Assembly: GCA_910585445.1 (NCBI GenBank)
Contig: CAJUEK010000031.1
Location: 1 to 28,931 of the forward strand
DNA: 28,931 nucleotides
From: an uncultured Bacteroidales bacterium
Lineage (GTDB): Bacteria; Bacteroidota; Bacteroidia; Bacteroidales; UBA932
Reading direction: 5' to 3'
In this document: positions 15,895 to 24,930 of the stretch, in pieces
Layout: the number at the start of each line of letters is the position of its first letter
How positions within the stretch are numbered: the first letter of the stretch is position 1
The notes under the pieces: generated by a model
The model's input: the letters and a program-made list of their open reading frames with translations, nothing else
Database searches by the model: none
Told to the model about the DNA's origin: nothing
Position numbers and translations under genes: made by a program

Positions 15895-17694
15895 CTATTT
15901 GAACATTTCTGTGACATTGATGCTCTGCTCCAGCTCAGTCATTTCCGGGATGTCAATGATGAATGTGCCGTCCTGAAGCTTGTAGAAGCGCACTTTCTCC
16001 GGCTGTTTATGCTTGAGCAGGTCTCCCGTGTCCACAAGCCCGTTCCTGTTAAGGTCTTCCGTGATCCGGATGGAATACTTGCCGGCCTTGAGATAAGGGA
16101 ATGCCAGTGAAGCGTCTTTGTCTATTATGTATGACCTGAGGACCTTGTCGCGCTTTTCGTTGAGAAGGTCAACTATGTATTTGTTGGTCACTCCGGTAAG
16201 GTTGATTGTCATGCTGCTGAGTTTGTCGTCGTTCGGCAGGCTTACTTTGACTTCCGTGCTGTCGTTGAAAAAGCCGTTTATGTCCCGGAATTTCCTGTGT
16301 GGAACTTTCAGGAAATATTCGTAGCCCGGCAGAAGCTTGTCAGCTGGACGTATGATGTATTTGCGCAAATTCAGCGAGTCTTGCATTACAGTATATTTGC
16401 CTTTGCTTTCCTGCTGGCGCGGATTGAGATACCTGAATCCGAGCGAATCAAAGGCGGATTGCACCAGAGGATAGCTGAACTCAATGGTGAAGCCGTACTG
16501 TTCGATGGTTTCTGGCTTGGCTTCTATCTTGAATACAGCCGTGGTATCCTCTTTCTTTATGTCCCTGCCAGAGCTTTTCCCGACGGCAGGCTTTTTCTTT
16601 GGCTTGACAAGCTTGATTTCTTCAGTGAAGCTGTTGAGCAGCCCGAGTGTGTCTGTCTTCATGTACTTGACATTCAGATGCAAGGTGTCAGGCTGTGGCT
16701 TTGGGTCATTTACCCATATCTCCATGCTGTCCCTCTGGAGATTGAACTGTGTTATCAGCCTGTCTCCCGGCACACCTTTTATCCAGATGGAGTCCACCTG
16801 GGCATATGGAGCCATGAATGTTATGTATGCCGTCCTTTCCCCGATTCTCTCCTTGTTCACAATCATCTGTTTGGACGGCTTCTCACGGAATATGTTCAAT
16901 TCATATTCGGTCTTTCTTGCGAGGCAGCCGAGCGTGTCTTTCGTATCGTATTTCACAAGCTCCGGAATGCTGTCTCCGACTACAGTGACAGGGCGCACCA
17001 GCGTGTCCACGAAAGCCACTTTTTCCGTTTCCGGCTCATATTTGTTGTTATTGTTTTCGTCAATTATGGCGTAGAGCCTGTAAAGCGTGTCCTGTATGTT
17101 CCGCAGGCAGAAAAAGCCCCAGTCGTCAGTGCGCACAGCCGCATCAGGTCTCTTCTTGAAGATGGCTGAGTCCGCGTGGTCCTTATATAGCATGACGGTG
17201 GCTCCCTTTATTGGCTGCAATGTATTGCAGTCCTGCACTATTCCGGTCATCATCATTGAGTCGATGGTGTTGCCGGTGGAGAATACGAGCGTATATCCCG
17301 GGAACATGTTGCCCTCGTTATTGTCGGCGATGGCATTGGTAAGGTCAAGCGTATATGTCTTGTTTGAGTCAAGGTCGCTTTCGAAATAAACCACGACACC
17401 TTTTCCCTTCAACTTGAATTTCGGGGATTTCTCCAGAGGAGGTGACAGGAAGAGGCTCTTCGGGTCTTTAACTGTCACATATTCGTTGAATTTGATTTCT
17501 ATCTGCGGCTTGTGCACAGGCACTCCGGTTTCGCCCGGATACGGCTTTACGGCTGTTATGACAGGAGGAATCGTGTCTTTGGGTCCTCCGCTCGGGGGAG
17601 TGGTAGTGTTGGCGCAAGAGTGTGAGAACATCACTTGCACCAAGATGGCAGCCACAGGTATGGCCGGAAGGAGTCTGTATGTCTTTTTCTTCAT
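15895..17694 (-). CDS. Ig-like (Big_5) domain envelope protein, probable lipoprotein
   Basis: The 599-residue protein has a hydrophobic export segment, a cysteine at 27 (SHSC, an imperfect lipobox), then PPSGGPKDTIPP, a sequence highly characteristic of Bacteroidota Ig-like proteins. Residues about 40-140 form the Big_5 Ig-like domain (IEIKFNEYV, YFESDLDSNKTYTLDL, FSTGN). Residues about 147-235 resemble a carboxypeptidase-regulatory or Cna_B-like fold (MTGIVQDCNTLQPIKGATV). The C-terminal part is beta-rich and unassigned. It is probably a surface or periplasmic structural protein. It sits 11 bases after rel and just before the barrel protein. Confidence 0.85.
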   Translation of the reverse strand: MKKKTYRLLPAIPVAAILVQVMFSHSCANTTTPPSGGPKDTIPPVITAVKPYPGETGVPVHKPQIEIKFNEYVTVKDPKSLFLSPPLEKSPKFKLKGKGVVVYFESDLDSNKTYTLDLTNAIADNNEGNMFPGYTLVFSTGNTIDSMMMTGIVQDCNTLQPIKGATVMLYKDHADSAIFKKRPDAAVRTDDWGFFCLRNIQDTLYRLYAIIDENNNNKYEPETEKVAFVDTLVRPVTVVGDSIPELVKYDTKDTLGCLARKTEYELNIFREKPSKQMIVNKERIGERTAYITFMAPYAQVDSIWIKGVPGDRLITQFNLQRDSMEIWVNDPKPQPDTLHLNVKYMKTDTLGLLNSFTEEIKLVKPKKKPAVGKSSGRDIKKEDTTAVFKIEAKPETIEQYGFTIEFSYPLVQSAFDSLGFRYLNPRQQESKGKYTVMQDSLNLRKYIIRPADKLLPGYEYFLKVPHRKFRDINGFFNDSTEVKVSLPNDDKLSSMTINLTGVTNKYIVDLLNEKRDKVLRSYIIDKDASLAFPYLKAGKYSIRITEDLNRNGLVDTGDLLKHKQPEKVRFYKLQDGTFIIDIPEMTELEQSINVTEMFK

Positions 17695-17705
17695 TCTTCT
17701 TTCAA

Positions 17706-19940
17706 TTAAAGGTCTGTCCTGACTACGCTCTGTATGCCCTCTATCTTGCGCAGCTTCTTCATGAGTTTTTCCAGGTCTCCCATTTCATGGACATAAAGGT
17801 CTATATGGCCGGAGAAAATGCCGTCTTCCGTGCTGAGGCTGAAGCTTCGTATATTGACGCTCATAACAAAAGAGATGTATCTTGTTATGTCGTTTATTAT
17901 GCCAATCCTGTCAAAGCCCTTGAGGGACAGGCGTACAAGGAACGAGAGATTCTGGCTTTGGGCATATTCCCACTTCGGTATGACAATCTTGTCGCCGAAT
18001 TTTGATGCAAGCCTGTCAGCTGTATGGCAGGAACGCTTGTGCAGGGTCACGGAGCCGTCTGACGCGAGGAAGCCGACGACACTGTCCCCAGGTATCGGGT
18101 TGCAGCATGAGGCTATCACATATCTGTGCTCCCCGCTGTTGTCGTCCTTAATTATGTAGTCCTTGTCTTTCTTGCCGTCCTTGGATTTGAACCACTGGGA
18201 CAGCCATCCTCCCTTTTTGCCGCTGCTTCCGGCCATGATTTCCTGGAGGTTGGTGAGCTTGACTATGCCGGCGCCCACTCGGAAATACAATTCTTCCGGC
18301 TTGCTGTCAAACACCTCATAGCTTTCCATGAGTATGTTCTCGGTCTTGTTGTTTAGCTTGTATCCTATGGCATCCAGCTGTTCCTCGACCATTTTCTTGC
18401 CTATTCTGACGCTTTCCCTGCGCTCGCTCTTAAGATGCTCAAGGATGAATTTCTTGGCCTTGGCCGTCTTGGTGAACTGAAGCCACTCACGTTTGGGCTT
18501 TTCGTTTTCCGCGGTTATGATTTCGATCTGGTCTCCGGTCTTGAGCACATATGAAAGCGGCACGAGGCGCAAATTCACTTTTGCCGCAATGGCCTTGTTG
18601 CCTATCTCGGAGTGGATTGAATAAGCGAAGTCCAGGGCCGTGGCTCCTTTTTCAATGCTGCGCTGTTCGCCTTTCTGTGTGAAAACAAGTATGTCTGTCT
18701 TGATGAGGTCATTGTGGACCATGTCAAGTAGCTCAAGCGCGCTCACATCCTGGCTGACAATGATTTCCTTGACCTTGGCAATCCACTTGTCCATCTCGCT
18801 CTCGTTGTCCTCCGCGAAGCCGTCTTTCTTGTAGGCCCAGTGGGCTGCGATGCCCTTTTCCGCAATGTCGTTCATCCTGCGCGTGCGTATCTGCACCTCT
18901 ATCCATATGCCTGTGCGGCTCATCAGGGTGCAGTGCAGGGCTTCGTAGCCGTTATTTTTCGGATGGCTGACCCAGTCTCTCATGCGGTCTGACTTGTATC
19001 TGTACAGTCCGGTTATTATCGAGAACACATGGAAACACTGGTCGCGTTCGGTTTCTGTAGTCTCCTTTTCCGGGTCGAAGATTATGCGGACGGCATACAG
19101 GTCGTATATCTGTTCGAAAGTGATGCCTTTCGTTGCCATCTTATGCCATATGGAATATGGCGTCTTTACCCTTTTCTTTATCTCGAACTTGAATCCGGCG
19201 GCTTTGAGAGCTTCATCTATCGGAACGATGAACTCGTTGATTTCCTTGTCCTTGTCGTTTATGTTGCGGTTGATTTTCTCGGAGATGTCATTGAATGCGT
19301 CCGGCTCTTTGTAGCGGAGCCAGATGTCTTCCATTTCGGATTTCACGCCGTAAAGACCGAGCCTGTGCGCGAGCGGTATGAAAATGTACATTGTCTCGCT
19401 GAGAATCTTGTCCCGCTTGTGCTCCGGCATGAACTCTATTGTCCGGCAGTTGTGCAGGCGGTCCGCGAGCTTGATGAGTACAACGCGCACATCGTCATTG
19501 AGAGTCAGGAGTATCCGCTTGAAGTTTTCCGCCTGCATGCTCTTCTGCTGTGCCTTGTCCTCGTTATCAAGCACGGTCTTGATTTTGGTCAGGCCTTCCA
19601 CAAGTGTCGCCACCTTGTCGCCGAACAGGCTGCGCAGGTCGTCTACTGTATAGTCGGTGTCTTCCACTACATCATGCAGCAGGGCTGCCACGATAGACTT
19701 GTAGCCGAGACCTATATTGCTTACGACAATCTTTGCCACTGCAATCGGGTGCAGGATATACGGCTCGCCGGAGCGTCTTCTGACGCCCTTGTGAGCTTCG
19801 TTGGCAAAGTCAAAGGCCTTTTGCACGACCTCAAGCTCCTTTACATTGGAGCATCTTTTCCTTGCCGCTTCCTTCAGGTCCGCATAGTCTCTTGCTATGA
19901 CCTCATGATCCTGTTGAGTAAATTCCGATATTTTACCCAT
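17706..19940 (-). CDS. rel: Bifunctional (p)ppGpp synthetase/hydrolase (RelA/SpoT family)
   Basis: It makes and degrades the stringent-response alarmone (p)ppGpp. The 744-residue protein has the full architecture. The HD hydrolase domain has His50, His64 and His89-Asp90 (LLHDVVEDT), so hydrolysis should be active. The synthetase domain spans about 240-370 (YDLYAVRII, YEALHCTLM, IEVQIRTRRMND). A TGS domain lies at about 415-480 (DILVFTQKGEQRSIEKGATA), then helical and zinc-finger-like segments (ASCCNPIPGD), and a C-terminal ACT domain from about 665. All motifs appear intact. It heads a run of four tightly spaced genes and is separated from the yihY-like gene by 111 bases. Confidence 0.95.
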   Translation of the reverse strand: MGKISEFTQQDHEVIARDYADLKEAARKRCSNVKELEVVQKAFDFANEAHKGVRRRSGEPYILHPIAVAKIVVSNIGLGYKSIVAALLHDVVEDTDYTVDDLRSLFGDKVATLVEGLTKIKTVLDNEDKAQQKSMQAENFKRILLTLNDDVRVVLIKLADRLHNCRTIEFMPEHKRDKILSETMYIFIPLAHRLGLYGVKSEMEDIWLRYKEPDAFNDISEKINRNINDKDKEINEFIVPIDEALKAAGFKFEIKKRVKTPYSIWHKMATKGITFEQIYDLYAVRIIFDPEKETTETERDQCFHVFSIITGLYRYKSDRMRDWVSHPKNNGYEALHCTLMSRTGIWIEVQIRTRRMNDIAEKGIAAHWAYKKDGFAEDNESEMDKWIAKVKEIIVSQDVSALELLDMVHNDLIKTDILVFTQKGEQRSIEKGATALDFAYSIHSEIGNKAIAAKVNLRLVPLSYVLKTGDQIEIITAENEKPKREWLQFTKTAKAKKFILEHLKSERRESVRIGKKMVEEQLDAIGYKLNNKTENILMESYEVFDSKPEELYFRVGAGIVKLTNLQEIMAGSSGKKGGWLSQWFKSKDGKKDKDYIIKDDNSGEHRYVIASCCNPIPGDSVVGFLASDGSVTLHKRSCHTADRLASKFGDKIVIPKWEYAQSQNLSFLVRLSLKGFDRIGIINDITRYISFVMSVNIRSFSLSTEDGIFSGHIDLYVHEMGDLEKLMKKLRKIEGIQSVVRTDL

Positions 19941-20051
19941 TATTGTCCTGTTGTTATGTTATACTTTGTTTACAGCCATCTGCCCCGGCACGGTCAATCA
20001 TGCTCTCCGCATATATGGACATTTATCCTCTGCCTGACCCGGATGTCTGTA

Positions 20052-20978
20052 TTATACTTCAATGTTATAGTTGTCCACATGCTGGAATGCGTATGACAAT
20101 TCCGCTCCTATGAGGATTATGAACCAGCCCATGTTAATCCATACCATGAAAAGCGGTACGGCGGCGAATGCTCCGTATATGGCATTCAGCCTTGTGACGA
20201 AGACCTGTGTCTCAAGGTAGAGGTACTGGACTACGGTAAAGGCCGCCCCAGAGAGCACGGCCGCCCTGAGGGCATTGGAATAGTACACCTTGGCATTCGG
20301 TATGAACTTGTACATTGCCGAGAATGTCAGTATGGCCACAGCCGCGAAAAGTACCCAAGTGAGCAGTGTCTTGAATGCGCTCAGAGCCTCCATGTCAAGT
20401 CCAAGGTATTCAAGTGCGTTGGAATATACGAACGAACCTGCGAAAAACACCATTATCACGAAAGGCGAGATGAGAAGCACTGCCAAATAGAACGGCACTC
20501 TCTTCAGGAGCCGTCTTGATTTCTGTACTTTCCATACATTGTTGAAGACCCTTTCGACTGACATCATCATCCAGATGACAATCCAAACAAAGAGGAGGGC
20601 GCTTATCAGTCCCATTAAGCTGCTCTGGGCCGTGCTTATTATGTTTTCCGCCGAGTTGAGCACAGCGTCAATTATCTGCTCGCTGTTCTCGAAGTTATGG
20701 TATAGCAGGTCCTTCAGTTTTCCGGACAGGCCGAATCCTCCGGTTACGGCTACGGCCACCGCTATGAATGGAACTACTGACATTGTGCTGAAAAAGCTCA
20801 GTGCCACGGCCTGGAAACCGATTTTCTGGGCCGAGAATGTCTTGATTGTTATTATTACGACCTTGAGATATTTTACGAACCTGGCCTTGGCTTTAGAAAG
20901 CTCGCCAAGGTCTATGTTCCAGATATCATCACTAAGGAAGTTTTTTATTTTGCGTGTGTTGCCTCTAATCCTTTTCAT
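20052..20978 (-). CDS. YihY/BrkB family inner membrane protein
   Basis: About 308 residues with a basic N-terminus and six hydrophobic segments. The family core is visible: AVALSFFSTMSVVPFIAVAV, the region with WKVQKSRRLLKR, and AAVPLFMVWINMGWFIILIG. The family was once called ribonuclease BN but is a membrane protein of uncertain role. The start at 20978 makes a four-base ATGA overlap with the ligA stop; a longer start at 20996 would overlap ligA more. It was probably co-translated with ligA. Confidence 0.88.
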   Translation of the reverse strand: MKRIRGNTRKIKNFLSDDIWNIDLGELSKAKARFVKYLKVVIITIKTFSAQKIGFQAVALSFFSTMSVVPFIAVAVAVTGGFGLSGKLKDLLYHNFENSEQIIDAVLNSAENIISTAQSSLMGLISALLFVWIVIWMMMSVERVFNNVWKVQKSRRLLKRVPFYLAVLLISPFVIMVFFAGSFVYSNALEYLGLDMEALSAFKTLLTWVLFAAVAILTFSAMYKFIPNAKVYYSNALRAAVLSGAAFTVVQYLYLETQVFVTRLNAIYGAFAAVPLFMVWINMGWFIILIGAELSYAFQHVDNYNIEV

Positions 20979-23173
20979 TTTTCCTCCGCACGGCATATTT
21001 CCATCAGTTCCTCTTCACTAATCACAGGCACTCCGAGTGCTTCTGCCTTTTTCAGTTTTTCCGGTCCGGGCTTTTCTCCGGCGAGCAGCCATGATGTCTT
21101 TCCGCTTATGGAGCCGCTGTTCTTTCCGCCGTGTGATGTTATCAGAGCCTTCATCTGGTCGCGTGATATGCTGAAATTGCCGGATATTACGATTGTCTTG
21201 CCTTCCAGTGCAGATGACAAATTCGCCGGTGCCCCGTCTGTCTCAAACCTGAGCCCAGCATCCTTGAGCCTTCTGACGGTATTGAGATTGTGCTCATCTG
21301 CAAAGAACGCATATATGCTTTCGGCAATCACCTGGCCCACGTCCTCGACTTTCAGAAGCTCTTCCACGCTTGCAGATGCTATGGCGTCAATGTTTCCGAA
21401 ATGGCGTGCCACGGATTTTGCCGTGGATTCACCGACATATCTTATCCCCAGGGCATAAAGGACTTTTTCAAATCCTGTCTTTTTTGAGTCCGATAGACTG
21501 TTCAGGAATCTTTCCGCAGAGCGGTCTTTCCACCCTTCGAGCTGAAGCAGGCTGTCCTTGTCAAGTTCATAGAAGTCCGCAGGGCTCAGTACCATGCCCC
21601 TGCTGTACAATTGCTCAATTGTAGCTTCTCCTGCAATCACATTCATTGCCTTGCGGCTGAGGAAGTGTATGAGCCTTTCTTTTATCTGGGTAGGGCAGCC
21701 TCCCGTGTTCGGGCAGAATGCCTTTGCCTCCTCGCTGTCCCTGACCAGGCTTGTCCCGCAGTCCGGGCAGGTGTCCGGGAAATGCGGCACAGGTGCGCCG
21801 TCCGGTCTTTTGGATATCTCGACTGCCGTTATCTTGGGGATGATTTCCCCTCCTTTCTCTACATATACATAGTCTCCGATGTGGACGTCAAGCAGCTTCA
21901 TCTGGTCTTCATTATGGAGGGATGCGCGTTTTACGACAGTTCCGCTGAGCAGGACCGGCTCCAGATTGGCCACCGGTGTCACCGCTCCTGTCCTTCCTAC
22001 CTGGTAATCAACTGAAATGAGCTTGGTCAAGGCCTGTTCAGCCTTGAATTTGTATGCTACAGCCCAGCGCGGGAACTTGGCGGTATATCCAAGCTCTTCC
22101 TGGTACGGAAGCTCATTTACCTTTATGACTATACCGTCCGTGGCAAAAGGCAGCGTCTTGCGCTGCGTGTCCCAATATGCGATGAACTCTTCTATGTCTG
22201 CTATGCTGCGGCAGATTTTCCTCTTGTCCGACACTGGCAGCCCCCAGCTTCCGGCTGCTTTAAGTGCCTGGTCATGGGTTGAGAACGGAAGGTCTTCTCC
22301 GAGGACATGGTAAAGAGTGCATTCAAGTCCCCTGTTCGCAATCATTGAACTGTCAATGAGCTTCAGAGAGCCTGACGCGGCGTTGCGCGGGTTCGCAAAA
22401 AGCTGTTCCTCGTCGCGCTGCCTCTCTATATTTAGTCTTTCAAAAGCGGCCCACGGCATGTAAATCTCTCCGCGTATCTCAAACTCTTCCGGCCAGGGCC
22501 GGCTTTCAAGCAGGGTGGGGAAGAAGCCTTCAGGAACTTTCAGCTCCTGCGGTATGTTTCCGATATGGCGGACATTTTCAGTCACATCATCACCGACCGT
22601 TCCGTCTCCACGGGTAAGTGCCCTGAACAATTTGCCGTTGCGGTATGTAAGGCATATCGCCGTGCCGTCGAATTTCAGCTCACAGCTGTATGTGAATGCG
22701 TTTCCTATGCTTTTGGCTGCCCTGTCCGCAAAGGCTTCCACTTCCGTTATGTCGTATGTGTTGCCAAGGGACAGCATCGGATATTTATGGGGATATTGTT
22801 CAAATTCTTTGGCCGGACCTCCTGATTTGGAGGATTTTTGTCTTGCTGGTTTGGACTGCTCCTCTTTGGCATTGCCTCCAGTGCGGACGGATTTGCTTTT
22901 GCTGCCCTTTGCACATCCCGCATTGGCATTTGTGCCGGGAAAATCGGGGAAGATTGTGCCTGTGCCGCTGAGGTCGCTGCCGACTTTAAGGGTAGGGGAA
23001 TCAGGGCTTGCCAGGTCCGGAAACTCCTGCTCGAGAGCTTCCAGCTCTTTCATGCGCATGTCGAATTCATAGTCGCTCATCATGGGAGCACTGTCAACAT
23101 AGTATCGCCTGTTGGCCTCGTTTAGGAGGTCTGTCAGTTCACTTATCCTTATTTCCGCCTGTTCTCTGTTCAT
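20975..23173 (-). CDS. ligA: NAD-dependent DNA ligase LigA
   Basis: It seals nicks in replication and repair using NAD+. About 732 residues from MNREQAEIR: domain Ia, the adenylation motif ELKFDGTA (Lys167), RGDGTVGDDVTENVRHI, the OB fold, the zinc finger with CPDC and FCPNTGGC, helix-hairpin-helix repeats, and a C-terminal BRCT domain (GKTIVISGNFS to the end). Between DSPTLKVG and the conserved FEQYPHKYPMLSLGNTYD lies an unusual Lys/Ser/Gly-rich insert of about 50 residues (22811-22963). This explains why the protein is longer than the usual ~670. The upstream in-frame ATG at 23194 adds only seven residues. It has a promoter at 23204-23211. Confidence 0.95.
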   Translation of the reverse strand: MNREQAEIRISELTDLLNEANRRYYVDSAPMMSDYEFDMRMKELEALEQEFPDLASPDSPTLKVGSDLSGTGTIFPDFPGTNANAGCAKGSKSKSVRTGGNAKEEQSKPARQKSSKSGGPAKEFEQYPHKYPMLSLGNTYDITEVEAFADRAAKSIGNAFTYSCELKFDGTAICLTYRNGKLFRALTRGDGTVGDDVTENVRHIGNIPQELKVPEGFFPTLLESRPWPEEFEIRGEIYMPWAAFERLNIERQRDEEQLFANPRNAASGSLKLIDSSMIANRGLECTLYHVLGEDLPFSTHDQALKAAGSWGLPVSDKRKICRSIADIEEFIAYWDTQRKTLPFATDGIVIKVNELPYQEELGYTAKFPRWAVAYKFKAEQALTKLISVDYQVGRTGAVTPVANLEPVLLSGTVVKRASLHNEDQMKLLDVHIGDYVYVEKGGEIIPKITAVEISKRPDGAPVPHFPDTCPDCGTSLVRDSEEAKAFCPNTGGCPTQIKERLIHFLSRKAMNVIAGEATIEQLYSRGMVLSPADFYELDKDSLLQLEGWKDRSAERFLNSLSDSKKTGFEKVLYALGIRYVGESTAKSVARHFGNIDAIASASVEELLKVEDVGQVIAESIYAFFADEHNLNTVRRLKDAGLRFETDGAPANLSSALEGKTIVISGNFSISRDQMKALITSHGGKNSGSISGKTSWLLAGEKPGPEKLKKAEALGVPVISEEELMEICRAEEK

Positions 23174-23203
23174 TATGCAAGTTCTATACGGCATTAAAAA
23201 CTA

Positions 23204-23211
23204 CAAAATTA
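23204..23211 (-). promoter_or_regulatory. ligA: -7 box (TAATTTTG) for the ligA operon
   Basis: On the - strand, TAATTTTG matches TAnnTTTG and would start transcription about 25 bases before the ligA ATG. No clear TTTG was seen at the expected -33 distance. Confidence 0.45.
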
Positions 23212-23309
23212 GTGAAAAAGACTGAGATGCCGTTTAAAAAATACTTAAAAGTTGCGAAAAAAATGAAGCAGAATAATGTTCACTTTCTCGATTTATCTGA
23301 AAAAATTTC

Positions 23310-23317
23310 TAAATTTG
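23310..23317 (+). promoter_or_regulatory. pfp: -7 box (TAAATTTG) for the phosphofructokinase gene
   Basis: TAAATTTG matches TAnnTTTG and lies 48 bases before the ATG. The -33 element is not clear. It forms a divergent promoter pair with the ligA box in the 191-base intergenic region. Confidence 0.5.
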
Positions 23318-23364
23318 CGGCGCGTAAAAAAGACGTTTATTAAACATTTAAATACAACAAAAAA

Positions 23365-24603
23365 ATGAAAGACGCAGTCATTATTCTTTGCGGCGGCGGC
23401 CCGGCACCGGGAATGAACTCAGTTTCAATGAGCGTTGCAAAAACTTTCCTTTCAAAAGGATACAGGGTAATCGGCCTTCACGGCGGATATTCAGGACTTT
23501 TCAGCAAGAATGCACGTATTGAGGACCTTGACTTCTTCAAGGCTGACCGTTATTGGAACCGCGGCGGTTCATACCTTGAGATGAGCCGTTTCAAACCTAC
23601 CGACAAGGATTTTGAGGAGAACTTCAACCTTGACCTCTTCAAGGACAACAACATAAAGCTTCTTGTTACAATCGGAGGCGACGATACCGCCTCTACTGCC
23701 AACAGGATTTCGAAGTTCCTTGCTGCAAAGGACTATCCTATCGCAAACATCCACTGTCCGAAGACAATCGACAATGACCTTCCTCTTCCTGCAAACGCGC
23801 CTACATTCGGCTACAACTCAGCGAAGAACGAGGGTGCCCACCTCGCAAGGACAATCTACGAGGATGCGCGCACTTCAGGAAACTGGCTTGTGATTTCTGC
23901 AATGGGACGTACTTGCGGAAGCCTTGCTCTCGGAATCGGTGAGGCAACTCACTGCCCGATGACAATCATTCCGGAGATGTTCAACAAGACAGCCATGACT
24001 CTCGACAAGATTATCCGTCTTTCTATCTCTGCCATCCTCAAAAGGAAGGTGATGGGCATCGAGTACGGTACAATCGTTGCCGCTGAGGGACTTTTCCACA
24101 ATGACGGAGTCGCACAGGAGGCTGTTGCTGCCGGTGTTCACTTCACATATGATGAGCACGGTCATCCGGAGCTGGGCAAGATTTCAAAGGCTGTCCTCTT
24201 CAATGACCTTCTCGAGAAGGAGTTCAAGAATCTCGGACTTAAGGTGAAGAGCCGTCCGGTAGAAATCGGATATGACGTCCGCTGCCAGGACCCTGTCGCT
24301 TATGACCTTACATATTGCACTGAGCTTGCAATGGGTGTTTACCAGCTCTTCAGCGAGGGCAAGACAGGATGTATGGTCTATGTTGACGCATACGGCAACG
24401 TTTCTCCTCTCTATCTTGCAGACCTGCAGGACCCTGAGACAGGAAAGATTCCTCCTCGCATCGTTGACATCAACGCCGGTACAGCCCAGAACTACTACAA
24501 TTACATAGCCCACTATGTGACTGAGGCTGACTACGAGGCTGTCAAGGCTCTCGGCATCAGCAATCCTGAGGCATACGACTTCAAGAAGATTCTTGAGTGG
24601 TAA
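23365..24603 (+). CDS. pfp: Pyrophosphate-type 6-phosphofructokinase
   Basis: It phosphorylates fructose 6-phosphate in glycolysis, reversibly if PPi is used. The 412-residue protein shows GGGPAPGMN at the N-terminus, GGDDT (104-108) and PKTIDNDL (132-139). In the family, Asp in GGDD and Lys in KTIDND mark the PPi-dependent enzymes, where ATP enzymes have Gly at both places. MGRTCG and the catalytic-loop residues are present. Codon use is strongly biased (CTT/CTC, AAG, GAG), as expected of a highly expressed gene. It stands alone, between its promoter and a strong terminator. Confidence 0.92.
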   Translation: MKDAVIILCGGGPAPGMNSVSMSVAKTFLSKGYRVIGLHGGYSGLFSKNARIEDLDFFKADRYWNRGGSYLEMSRFKPTDKDFEENFNLDLFKDNNIKLLVTIGGDDTASTANRISKFLAAKDYPIANIHCPKTIDNDLPLPANAPTFGYNSAKNEGAHLARTIYEDARTSGNWLVISAMGRTCGSLALGIGEATHCPMTIIPEMFNKTAMTLDKIIRLSISAILKRKVMGIEYGTIVAAEGLFHNDGVAQEAVAAGVHFTYDEHGHPELGKISKAVLFNDLLEKEFKNLGLKVKSRPVEIGYDVRCQDPVAYDLTYCTELAMGVYQLFSEGKTGCMVYVDAYGNVSPLYLADLQDPETGKIPPRIVDINAGTAQNYYNYIAHYVTEADYEAVKALGISNPEAYDFKKILEW

Positions 24604-24646
24604 CAAGTGATCACTAAAGATTAAAAAAGTCAACTAAAGATATAGA

Positions 24647-24659
24647 AATGCTTATAATT
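24647..24659. repeat. 13-base inverted repeat, left copy, flanking the island
   Basis: AATGCTTATAATT here is the exact reverse complement of 27518-27530. The two copies bracket the broken regulator, the recombinase remnant and fic. AT-rich and short, so chance is possible. Confidence 0.35.
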
Positions 24660-24685
24660 GAGCCGCTTTTTGCGGCTCTTTTTTT
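24660..24685 (+). terminator. Intrinsic terminator after the phosphofructokinase gene
   Basis: GAGCCGC and GCGGCTC form a perfect 7-bp stem around a TTTTT loop, followed by seven T residues. Confidence 0.9.
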
Positions 24686-24930
24686 ATGCTTTTTAATCAC
24701 TTTGTATATCTATCTTTGCAGGTTGCTAAATTTTGTTGCTTATTTGTTGGAAACTTCTTATCAATGGTTTTAAACGATGCTGTCCGGTGGTGATACAAAG
24801 AAGTAGTATGAAGCATGTGCTATATTGTGAAACATCATGAAACATGGTTACAAATATTTTGCAGTGATAATGAACTGATAATCGGGCATGGTCAGACGAC
24901 TGCCTGCCTTAAACTATATGTGTTATTGCT

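Larger units (their letters stand above)
24604..24930. other. Non-coding, AT-rich stretch between the phosphofructokinase gene and the island
   Basis: It holds the terminator at 24660-24685 and an isolated TAnnTTTG-like box (TATCTTTG, 24711-24718) with no good -33 element. No gene longer than a few codons was seen from 24720 to 24930. The box could be the old promoter of the broken regulator that follows. Confidence 0.6.

Noticed and set aside
19029..20096. 355-codon + strand frame opposite rel
   Set aside because: It runs through conserved rel coding sequence with no recognizable motif and no promoter; an antisense shadow.
23227..23343. 38-codon basic ORF (MPFKKYLKVAKK...) just before the phosphofructokinase gene
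   Set aside because: It overlaps the likely -7 box at 23310-23317 and the ligA/pfp divergent promoter region, so it would not be on that transcript; the Lys content follows from A-runs.
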